Assembly (NCBI RefSeq): GCF_030463565.1
Contig: NC_134653.1
Span: 35,525,150 to 35,589,149 of the forward strand
Length of the DNA: 64,000 bases
Reading direction: 5' to 3'
Source of the DNA: Pelecanus crispus
Lineage: Eukaryota; Chordata; Aves; Pelecaniformes; Pelecanidae
The translations under genes and the position numbers were made by a program. The notes under the pieces are model-generated. The model worked only from the letters and a program-made list of their open reading frames with translations, did not search any database and was not told the origin of the DNA. Below, piece after piece: positions 26,501-38,500 of this stretch (its first letter is position 1; each line of letters starts with the position of its first letter).

Positions 26501-29500
26501 AATAGAATTGTAATTTGGCTTACAAAATGTTACCATGAGTTCTCTGATGCTGTGCTAAAAGTAATTTCCTGATGCTGGACTTCACATAGTTTGAAGAAGA
26601 GTAAGGCACTCCATGTCTAGCACTGTTTTGGCACTCATGTTACAAAGATGTTGTTTTGAAAGCGCTTGAAAGCAATATATAAAATATAGCTCTTGGAAAA
26701 ATGACTACTGATGTTAGATTGTTTTTCAAATAACGTTAAGCTGCATTATCTCAGCAAAACTCAGAAATCTTTTCAGTAGCATCTTGGAAGAGATAAAGCA
26801 GAATATATAAAGCTTCTGATCCTACAAACCTTCACTTACAGGAATGGGACTGGCTCACATGAGCAATCTCCTTTGACTCCTATTATGACATTGTGTTAAA
26901 TTACTTTATAAATGAGCCAGCTGCATGACTTTGCTGAAAAAAGCCTGGAGGACTTTGTCTCACTATTATTTGCTGAAGATGCCAATAGCCAAAAGTCTTT
27001 TTCTCTGCAGTGCAATTCTGACAATGCTGAATACTTTTGTTAATGTTGTAGTGGATAGCTCAAATTCTTAGTTGCTTATATTGTGTGTTATAATGCACAG
27101 ATATTATTTCAACTGCCTGCAGCAGAAGTTTTATATATCTATCTGGCATTTGACTTTGATATACAAGAAAAGTTTTCTTTATTGTAATTTAATGCAGGTG
27201 GCAATCTGCTTGTTTTTGATACCATTCTGATTACACAACTCTTCTGTTTGTTGCTAGAGTCTTTCTTGTTTTTCCCCCTCATCATATCATGCAATTATTT
27301 TCATTCCATGTTTCTCCTCTTAAATCCTTGAAGCATCATAATCTGTCTGTCATGTTAATCCATTTTATTTGTTGAAGTCATTGTGTGTGAAGCCAGATTT
27401 ATATCTCTCAATGCGTTTGTGTTGTGAGAGAGAGTGTCAGCAAATTAATTTTTTGGTTATCTCAGCAGTAGAAGCAACTGAAGAGAAACAACCAACTTAA
27501 AATATAGCAAAGAAAAAAAGATGTGGCCGTGTTCAGGTTTTTCATCTGACCCCTGGTTTTCCATGCGCTTTTCTCTTGAGTTTTTTGTGTGTGGGGGTGT
27601 TGGGGTTTTTTTAGGAGCATTTGCCTTTCCCTTCTGCGAGCTCAGTTGGTCTAAATCCCAAATCAATGTGCCTATTTATTTTCATGGGCTTTCCATTAAG
27701 CTCTATTTGCCTGCCCAGGGTAAATAATTACGGTGCACAAGACACTGTTAAATTATCAAAATAAGAAAAAAAAAAACCCTAAGAGAATAAAATTTTATTG
27801 TCAGATATACAAAATTGGGTTTTTTCTTATGTCTAGGTGCTATTGCTTGTGTTTTAATTTGTGCCTGTTGCCTCTTATCTGTTCACTGGCTAGAACTGAG
27901 GAGAGTCGGGCACTATCTTTACATCTCCTGCCGGGTGTTTATGCACATTGCTGAGATCCCAGAGCCTTCTCTTCTCCAGGCTGAGCAGTCCCAGCATTCT
28001 CAGCCTCTCCTCGTGCCAGGTGTTCCAGCCCCTTAATCATCTCTGCAGCCCTTCTCTGGACTTGGTCCAGTATGTCCAGGTCTCTTGTGCTGGCGAGCCC
28101 AGAGCTGGACATGGGACTTCAATCGCCCACAGTTTTCGCACCAGTGTAATGATTTTTGTTATAATTGCGGAGTTCCTTACCAGCACGATTATATTTCAGA
28201 GTCCTTCAACTGCAGTTGTATTTTTTTTATAGTTTTTTTTCTCCTCAGTCACTGTAAATAAAAAAAATTGTTTTAGCGATACTGTATTTACTTGTGTAGT
28301 TAAAGAATGCAACATTCACGTGCATACAAGTCCTTGGGAGAAGTGGTTGTATGATAATTTTAAAGGCCACTGACTAACATCTGTGATTTGTGTTATGTTG
28401 AGAGATATGAACTGGTGAATTCGTTACTGATTGTTTATTCATTGTTTTGCTTATTTTCTTTTGTTGTTCCACCCAGCTCTAAGAATCCACAACTTCACTG
28501 TGCTTCCTTCCCATAACTCTACCTTTGTATATACCAATGACTCTGCCTACTCTAACTTCTCTGCAACTGTAGGTGAGGATTTACATATTTTTTTGTTCTG
28601 CATTTGTCAAGCTTGGATGTTTCTTGTAACATTGGATTCAAAGTTAACACTGAGTTTTGGTTCAAGTGCTAAAGGTCTGTTTATGCTTACATTGGCATAT
28701 GTTATTGAAAAAGCACTCCTGCAATGTTACCTGAATTACTCTGAAATACTGGGAGAAGCATTCCCGTGGGACGATGGGCCCCAGCGGTCCTCCAAAACCT
28801 AAAATATTTGTATTAAGCTTAAAAGAAACAGAGATGACATTTCAGAGGAACATATAAGAGCAAATAGGTTGAGTTTCTTCCTCTCTTTCAAGGTTAAAAG
28901 GAAAAAGAAGCCATCTGTTTTCCACCATTTCATAGTAATTTTTAAAGGACAGATTAAGACAGACAAAAGCAAGCAAATCTGCAAAGCCTGGAAGTAAGAT
29001 CTTGTCACTCATGATGTCTTTGATAAACACGTTTAGGAAAAAAAAAAATACCAAGCAAAAATCTGCAGAGATATGTCCTTTTAATGATTTTTTTTTTTTA
29101 AACATCAACACACCAGGAGATAAAAGGAAGAACAGAAAATGACAACTCCCCAGGGAGAAACCTGACAGATTGGAAACTAGTTGCGTCTACACCAGAATAA
29201 GCTTAAAGTCATTTAATTGAAGTCACTAGGATTTATACCTGTGAAGGTGCCATTGAAATATGACCTCTTGTCGACTTCACAATTAGGTATTAACTCACAT
29301 TTAGTTGTTCGAAGTTCTGACCCAAGGAGGAGGATGAAAACGTAGAACTGTGATTTGGGCTGCTCGGACACTAGGAGGCTTATGTTAGAATACTAAACCC
29401 ACTGTTTTTCTACTCCAACAGTAAAAGTATGCTGGCAAATGTGAACTCTATTAATAACGAACTTCAAATGACCCTAATTCCTTTCAGTCCTCGCTTATCT

Positions 29501-32500
29501 GCTTTATAGACCATTTGCATAGTTCTCACATAATAAGATATATTCAATATGAACATTAAAAGGAGTGACATCAATAGCAAAGAAAATGCTATGGAAACAG
29601 AAATGCATTACCTTATGGGATTTATGCTGGCTGGATTAATTTAGAATTCAAGAGTTCGAGAAGAACTTAGAAATGTTTGCTTCGCTCCATGATACACACT
29701 CAAATTTTTCAAAGAAACTGAATTTTATCTGTCTGTCAGAGACAGAACGTGATGACTGCTTCCTCAAAGGGAAGGGAAGATACCTGAAAACTGTGATATT
29801 TGAGGTTTGGCATGAACTAGGAAGATATTTGGACATACATTCACTGGGGGCTACGCCAAGCTTTTGCTGTTTCCCTGTGTGGTGTTATCCTACAGATGGA
29901 CCAGCACTGTGACTGCCTCGTACCTGATGGTTGTCTACGGTTTGAAAATGAGATGCCCTTTTGCCCGTGTCCCCGTTATGCCCATTGCATAAAGGGAAGC
30001 ATCATTCTGAATTGCAGTATTTGTGATTATCGCTCTAGATAGATGGCCTGTCCCTAGCACTGACCGTGCGTACTTGGCGTGCTTTGCACTGTGCTCTGCC
30101 GTGCAAAAGCCTTCTGGTAAGTCAGGTAGATAGGCAGTGATAAATAGAGTGAAGTCCTTTATGTCCCATCCTTCGTGTTTTAGACCATTTGTGCACCTTC
30201 CTTGTTTCCGTCAAGATCTCATTTCATTTTCAAATATCAAGGAGCACCTAGCTGGCAATTTCTGCACCACGGAGCAGGAAAAGACGGTGTTCTCATTGCT
30301 GGTGCTTCCCTTGGAGCAGCTCTTCTCCGAACACAGTCTTTTTCACAAGAAATTATAGAGAAGGATCTTAAAACCAAGGTCCTGAATCTTCACAGTCCTT
30401 GCAGAAATTCCAAACTGAATAATTATGTTCTGTCTGCTCAGAAATAGTTGGTAGAGCATTCTGTGTTCTGTGGAATGCATACTTTTTAACATAGCAGAAT
30501 TTTTTTGATTGTGATTTCCTATTGTCTTCATTGCTCAAATTAGTCCCACTTTTCATTTTGGGACAAATGAGATGAACTTCCCATCATCATCTATCAGTTG
30601 GACTCTCAGACTTTAGTGAGGTTTCCAAAGGTAAACAAATGTCATGCTTTTTTAGTATTAAGAAGGCTTATGTGCTTTAGCTAGTAGGAGATGAATCAAC
30701 AGTGCTTTTCTTCAGGAGGGAACACAAGAAAAACACAATCAAATCACAAGACAATTACTCATTGTCCATGTTAGGCAAAGAAATAGCCCTTCCAAATGAC
30801 AATGATGCCGTACCAAAGGATGTCTGAAAAAGATAAATATTTGTGCCTTTTAAATAGAGCTTGTCAAGTATATTTCATTGGTTTTTTTTTTAATGAAAAG
30901 TGGCTTTTGATCACAAAACTTCCATTTCAAAAATGAAAGAAACCTATTCTGATACATTTTTGATTGATTAAAGAATTTCTTCACTAACTCAGCCTAACAG
31001 TAAGACAGAAATACCTCTGTGATGTGTCAGATATCCAGAACTCTGGGAAGCATAAGGTTTATTTGGATGACTTGGAAATAATAATTTTTGCATGTATGGG
31101 TTCTGTCAAGCAGTCTTAGTTAATCAAGAATCTGAGTGACAGATGAGAGTATCATTTTTACAAACTTGAAATGAAAGAGTTATCTGTACGGTCCTTATTT
31201 AAAAAAAAAAAACCAAACCCTAAAACCAAACAAAACCCAACAAAACCCCAAAACAAACCAACAAACCCCCACCAAACTCAAATAAAAAACAAAAAGAAAA
31301 ACAACCACCAAAAAAACCCAAGGAAAGCAAACCTATATCTGGGACAAGATAAACATATGAGGTAGAAGAGTCTGTTAAAATCATGTTTCCAGGAAGTTTT
31401 CTTTTATATAAATGTTAAACTATATTTTGTTTTTCCTTTAGATATTGTAGAAGGAATGGTGAACAAAGGAATTTACGTCGCTGAAAAAAAAGGAGTTACC
31501 TTTCTCTTCTCTGGAAACTATCAAAATTCTTGCATTAGTAATCCAGAAGTCTGTGGACCTGAAGGTTAGTAAATTCATTAATTACTATTTTCTTTTGCTG
31601 TCAAATGATGTAATTCAATAATCATTGTTCCTTTCCTCATTGGAACAAACTCTCTCAAATTCTAGCTTGACACTATTCTTTATTGACTTTTGAAACAGTT
31701 GAGTGTTGATTGCTGGAAATATAGTGTTTTCTAAATGCAATTTAAATTAGAACTAATCACCAGCTACCTAGATCAATGATCTACAGTATAATTAATTCAA
31801 ACAAAACCAGAAATAAGCTTACAGTGCCCCAAATCTTTCTTGTGGCACCAAGATTAATTCCTACAAGAGCTGCAGTAGGACAAACAAAGAAGTTGTCCTA
31901 CAGGTTTAAAATTTAGGAGGCTTTTTTCCGGTGTGGCCTCTTAGCAGGAATGGGGTTTTTTTAGATTCATCTTTGGGGGTAACCAAGTTTTTAAGTCTCC
32001 GGTGTCTTGGAATCCATTTGTCGTAGGTGCTTAAATCTCTTTAATTTCTGTTCCATTTCTTCTTGGGCTAAGGTCACAAAATGACAGGTGTAATAGCGGG
32101 GCATGGATTTGGCAATGTGTTGATTACAGCAGATGATCAAAACTGTATGTGACTGTCAAACCAAACATACAACTAGTAGCTAGCATAAAACATTCACTCG
32201 AGATTTAAAATTCAGTAGAAATGGAAGGTTCAATGGAAAATGGTGGCTTTCTATACATAAACTCCAGTAGTCCCTAAGCTTAAGCAATATTGTTAACACT
32301 GAACTTTCTTGCTTTTATTGACTTAAGTCATTCTTCAAACTGGTAATGTTATTTGAAATAAGATTGTTTTGTTGTGTTTTTTTTTTTTAAGCTGCTATAG
32401 CAAAAGCTGTGTGTTAACTTTTTAAGAAAGTAGGAGAAACTCAGAGAGCAGATGGTACATGGCTATTACCTGAGAGTATTAGGAAAAATAATACAGTATC

Positions 32501-35500
32501 CTACTGTAGGCATATCTCCTGATACGTGCTGTAGCTTTTCATATTTTTTCATACTACTGGGAAATAAAAATCATCAGTAAGTCATATTATTTCTACATCT
32601 ATAGTATAACATAATAATCAGAATAAATTATTTTTATAGTACCAGAGCACTCCCAGTATCTCACAAACAAGAACATTAAAACCATAAACCACTGAAATGT
32701 TCAGCAGATAAAATGTGAAGAGAAGAAATCATATAAACAATAAATACTAAATCACTGTAGCATGTTAAAAAAAAAAAAAAAAGCCAACACCCCTTCATCT
32801 AAAGAGTGTCTCTCTTGGTTTTTTCTCCAAATGAAATAAAACCTGTGGCAATGATAAGATGTAATTTTATTCAAGCCTACTATTGCTTAAACATCCCTTG
32901 ATGTTAATTTGTTGCATTTGTGTAAAACTGGTGTTAAGTACACTTAAGCAGGGAATGCTTTCTGAAATGATCTTGGGATCTTCTCAGGTGGAATACTGCA
33001 ACCTATGAAACAAAAGTCCCAATAATTTTTCCTAGCCTAAATTTAATAACATTTCAGAACTGTTATTTTGACTTGAGAAAACAAATTCTTCTTGTTTTCA
33101 ACATTTTAAAAATTCTTCCACCACCTTCCTTCTTTCTCAAGAAATTTGCAAATAATCATTTTCTGTGAGCAGTTTTAAGCTCATTAAAGTGGCATTTTCA
33201 GTCAAAAGAAACATTTGCGAAAGACGCAAGAGAATGTTCTCGTAATCATTAGTTTGAACACAGTAGGAGAAGTTAGATTTAGTCAACATATGTGAAGTTG
33301 AAATTAAAAAAAAAAAAATTGAAAAAGCAGCCCTATGCATGACATGACATTTCCTAAAGATGAATGTTTATTGTGTGCCTTGCTTTATTTTTTAATTTTG
33401 GCATTTCATGAACCAACGCGCACATAAGGAGGGTTTAGATGCACAGTTTCCTTGTGGCTACAGGAGGATCAGTAGGTACAGGGCAGTCCGATAGGATAGA
33501 CGAAGACGGAGGAAACCGGCTCCGCTGCTGACACGCTGTATAACTTAGGCTCTCTGTCTACATCATTTAAACGTCAGCTCTCAGCCTGTAAAGGAGGAAT
33601 AACAGCACTTCCATACCTTTCAGAAGGGTGGTGAAGTGCTGGAAAAAGACTGTGAGACACTTTGACAGCGGAATCGCATTAAGAGCAGCGGCAGATTGAT
33701 GTGGTCAGCCGTGGTGGCCCTTTCACCAGGGCGGTGAAGGATGGTGTGCAGAAACAAGGGAAATGCGTGGCTTTCTGGAAAGAGGGTTGGATTAGCGTTT
33801 CAACCTGTTACTGGTGTGGTAAAGAAGCTGAAATATGAACTCAGCCTTATCAGCCGATGAAGGTATTGCAACTTGCTTACAACAGATCTCAGATCGTTCA
33901 GCTGGGAGCTGACAGCATTTAGAGCTTTCAACCCCTATCCACGAAGATCTAGCACACTGAGACTGATGATGTTCATATACTGATTGATTTCTAGGAGGCC
34001 GATGATAATTGATTAGCATTTCCATAGTGGTTATTTTATCACATATAAACCATTTACGGAACGGTGTGTAGATCATGTAAACCGATGGGTGCTGTCATGA
34101 GGATAAACAGAAAGATCGGTTAGACAGGAAGATACTACATAGTTAAATTGTTTATTCTGCAATAACACCATTTTTAACTTTTCCGCTAAGTTAATGTGAC
34201 AAAAAGAATATGTGAAATATAAAAAAATTATGTTCCAGAGAATAGTAGGGCGGAATATTTCTGATGACTGTAGTGAGCTGTCTGAGGCTCTTCCATCTTT
34301 AATCATAAAATTATCAAACATATAAAAAAAACCTTTATGGTTTTAACAAGAAATGTACATAATAGTCTGAGGGCTTCATTAACTTCTGCTGGGCTATCTG
34401 GTAGCAAATTGGCAAAGTTCGTGCAGCCTGGGCGGCCTGCAGAACTGCTAGCTATAAAATCATCCAGACAGATATTTTGACTACACGTGAAAAGAGCGTA
34501 GTCAGCAGGTTGAGGGAAGTGATTATTCCCCTCTACTCGGGTATATCTGAGTACTATGTCCCATTTTTGTCCCCTGATACAACAGAGATTCTGGTAAGCC
34601 AAAGTGGGTCCAGCAGATGACTGAGGGGGCTGGGCAATATGACACGGGAGGCTGAGGCTTTGCCTTGCACCATGAAGGAAAGGGAACGCTAAGGGCTGTC
34701 CTCAACCCCCCAGTGGGTGGTTGTGCAGCAGATGGAGCTAAACAATCTTGGAGATGCACAGTGGAAATGTGACAGGCAACGCAGGCACATTGTAGCGCAG
34801 GAAATGCTGATTAGATCCAAGGAAAAAAAAGTTTCTTCGCTATGTGGGTGGCGAAGCATCAGGATGGTTTGCGCAGAGAGGCTGTGCAATCTGCATCTGT
34901 GGTGGCGTTAAAATCTCAGCTGAGCTCTGAGCAAGCGGATCTGGCTCTGCTGATGGCCCTGCTTTGAGCAGGCAGTTTAGGTGATCTTCAGGGTCGTTGC
35001 CAACTTAATTCATTATGATTCTTTGTGGCAAAACCTCCTCCACTGCTGTACTTCATACACTTTTTCTCAGCCTGCTCTGAACTCAGATTTTATTGTTAGC
35101 ACTTCATACTATAAATTCTGAGATGAACATTTTTAGGAGCTGTTTAGTTGAGCCGTTTTCTCTGTAATTGCATTTGACCGCAGAAACTCTACAGCAGAGC
35201 CACTATGAACTTCCGAAGTGTGAGGGAGGTTTGATTTGCTACTTGTGTTTCAGTCAAGCCTTTTGAGGTAACCTTTGTTAAAGAAAGAAACCATCTTACA
35301 GAAATCATATTTCTTTACCAATGTGCAATCTGAAGAGCTCTTCAATTTTACAGTATAATTGTAAAATTTACTGTGTCTTGAACAGGATTATTTGTGGGCA
35401 AAGTTAATCACACACGCACTTGCAGGATTGCACTTGCATTTTGGGAAAAGTTCTTTGATTTTTGTGTAGGTGGGGACCTCGGGATTTTGACTGTGGCTCT

Positions 35501-38500
35501 GCATGTTGCTATCCCTTACTTTTACATTGATTCTTTGCTTTCAGCAATTATTGGAGCACTGAAGTGTGAAAACACAGGGAATAACATGGTTAGAAGAATT
35601 AAAGTGTAATTAGCGCTCAATGGATGCTACTCAATAAGCATGGGCATGCTGACAGCCAGTTAGCGCATCAGTAGCTTGGAAGCAGTCAATGTATTTCTGG
35701 CTCTGCTGGCATTTGGTGAACGTCAGAAAAAGATGCAGATGCTGGTGCAGGAGATGGAGATATGAGAGCAACTTCTGTTTTGAAACAAGCAAAGATCACA
35801 GGAGGAAAAGGGGATTATCACAGGAGGAAAAGGGGATTATCACAGGAAGGTGAGAAGGGTAAGGAGACTGGTGAGATAAGGCAAAGGGAATGGAAGCATA
35901 AATCTGTAAGAAAAAACCCCTTCATTGCTCTTGGTGGACAAAGAACTTTAGTTTTAGCTGATAGAAGCTACTCGGGGCCCAACGATTACTACTATGTCCT
36001 GGGTACGCGCATGTGATGAGAAACCAAGGAAGAGATGTTTATTTGGTTTAAACTGTTAGAGCATTGTTGATTTTAAAAAAACTGCCCTTGTTTATGCTAG
36101 CAGATGATCTGTCTTCAAAAGCATCCCCACTCTCTGTATTCTACAGTACTGGAAATTTTTAATTGCACTTGTTTGTTTTCATTAAAATCTCCTCTCACTT
36201 GCTTTCATCAGGAGTAACATTTTCCTTTTTCTGGAAGACTCAAGACCAGCAGGCCAAGTTTCTCCCTGCCTCTGGTGGACGAGTAATTTCCAGTCGCTTC
36301 AAAATCTGTTCAAATGAAGGTGAAGGCTCAGTGGAATTTTACACCCTTGGGAATGCAATGATGAAGTGGAAAGCAAGCTTTAGTCCACCAGGTGATGAAA
36401 AAAACCCCATAAACTTTAATTTCTTTTTTATATTTTACTTTACTCTTGCAGAAAGATGTAGCGGTAAGAACACAACTTCAGGAAAGAGAAGTGGATCTAT
36501 AAAAATAGCTACAAGAGCTCTGTGCTCAAGAATTCTCTTGATGGGGGGAGAGACAGATGAAGTACGATCTGAAAAAGCAGTGATATTATAGAACATTTGC
36601 CATTCGGTAACGGTCCTCAGACACAACTTCCAGTTGTTTCCGAACTGGAATTCTTATTGACATCAACAGATTAATGAGTGCTTAGATGGAAACATGAGTG
36701 AAGAATGCAGGTTAATCCCTGACTGTGCTCAGTATATTCTAAAACTGGATACATGTGCTGTCCTCTATTGCCTCCTAAATTAAGACTTTATTTGGTAACT
36801 ATCTAACTGTGTGTTTAATGCCTTGGTCATTTTGTTATCTGTTGAGTGTCAAGTTTTGTATGCCATGTCATGGTATTAATAAACATTTTGGTATATCCCA
36901 TATCTTACTGCTTCTATCTAAACTGTGTATTGCTGGGGAGCAGTATTACCTAGTGACTGGAACAAATTCTGGTCTTCAAGTAATGCCAATGACGGTCACT
37001 GAATATTTTCTTGCCTTAATTTGACTACCTGTACATTGGTAAAATAGGACTTTCTCACCTTGTAGTAGCAGAGTTTTATAAAGCTTAATAAATCAGTTTA
37101 AAAATCTTATTTTAAGAGAAAAGCTGCTAAATGGTAAGAATAATTCACACGTTTGTGGATTATCCAGTCCAAGTGAAAATTAATACTATGTTTTCAGCCT
37201 CTGAAGTATAACAAAGAAACTGTGGCAACTTTTTAATTAGTCTGTTTGCTTGTTCTCCAGTTCTTGTAGTGTCTATGCAGTTCTTGCTGAACTGAGTTTT
37301 GAGACGGTATTGAGGAGACTTCAAGTCTTGGCCAATAATACTTAGCAAGTGTAATTTATGAAACTGCAGTGAGCCCAAGTAAGAGTTCAGACAAAAGCTA
37401 ACAGGCATTCTGCCAAAGTATGGGCTTCCCCATGGGTATAAAGATTAATATACATGACATCAGCATTCCATAATTCACTCTTAGCACTTCCTATACAGCT
37501 CCGTAGTATTGCACAAGTCAGCAAAAACTTACTGAACAGGAAAGACTCTAAATGGAATTGATTCATGGATTTTGCTGTGACTTTTACTGTTTTGCAGGTC
37601 CTTATTGGACTCATGTTCTCTTTACTTGGAAATCAAGAGAAGGACTGAAAGTCTATGTCAATGGAACTCTAAACACAACTGATCCAGATGGGAAAGTTTT
37701 CTATGACTACGGAGACCCCAGTGCAAATCTACTGACTGGGACGGAGGGGGATCAAACTAAGCGCTATGTGAATGGGGCATTTGATGAATTCATTATATGG
37801 GAAAGGGCACTCACCCCCAATGAAATTGAGCAGTACTTTACAGCTGCTATCGGTGAGTATACGCACTGTTTTCATAATTCATCTTCTGTAAAGATGCTGA
37901 CTTAAAAATATTTAGTGTGTAGGGTTTGTGTTCCTTTTACATCTTTTAGCTATTGAATGTAATTTTTAGAGGCAAAAAAAGGTCAGGTATGGACGTCACC
38001 AAAATGCTCAGCTGTCTTTGGATGTGCAGTCTTTTTATCCTGGGTTCTAGCTCCTTAAAAATGTCATTAAAAAATTACCAAGACCTGAAGTATCCAGCCA
38101 TTGTTAGATCCCCTAGGATCAAGAGAAGAGGAGCAATAATTAGACCTGAGGCAGAACAGTAGAAGGAAAGACTGACTCTGGACTTCTAACCTGCACTCTG
38201 GTTGTTTTGTAACTTAGAGCCAACTCACAGTCAGTGTATTCCAGCAGATGTGGCTAATAATGGTTAGCTCTACAGTTCCTGGAACGATAAAGACTTAACT
38301 CATGTGTGCTTGTGAACTAAAAAGAAGGATACCAGCTGAAATGTAGTATAAAAAGCAAAGAGTAAGGGGTAGAACAAAAACGTAGATGATGGGCCAGTAA
38401 ACCCTGTCAGTTGTTCTATGGATCTTGATAATAAACTTTTCACTACAAGCTATTAAGTGCTTGTGTGTGAGCAGCAATTAGAAAACATCCATCTTGGGAA

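Larger units (their letters stand above)
31565..36211 (+). other. ADGRD1 intron 5
   Basis: 4.6-kb intron. It holds an old + strand CR1 copy (34490-35025), a possible MIR/L3-like patch (33560-33680) and a 22-bp tandem duplication (35796-35847). Confidence 0.8.

Noticed and set aside
37853..37905. Read-through of an ADGRD1 exon into the intron to a stop (truncated soluble form)
   Set aside because: The donor ATCG|GTGAGT is strong and the extension is only about 17 codons with no nearby poly(A) signal.
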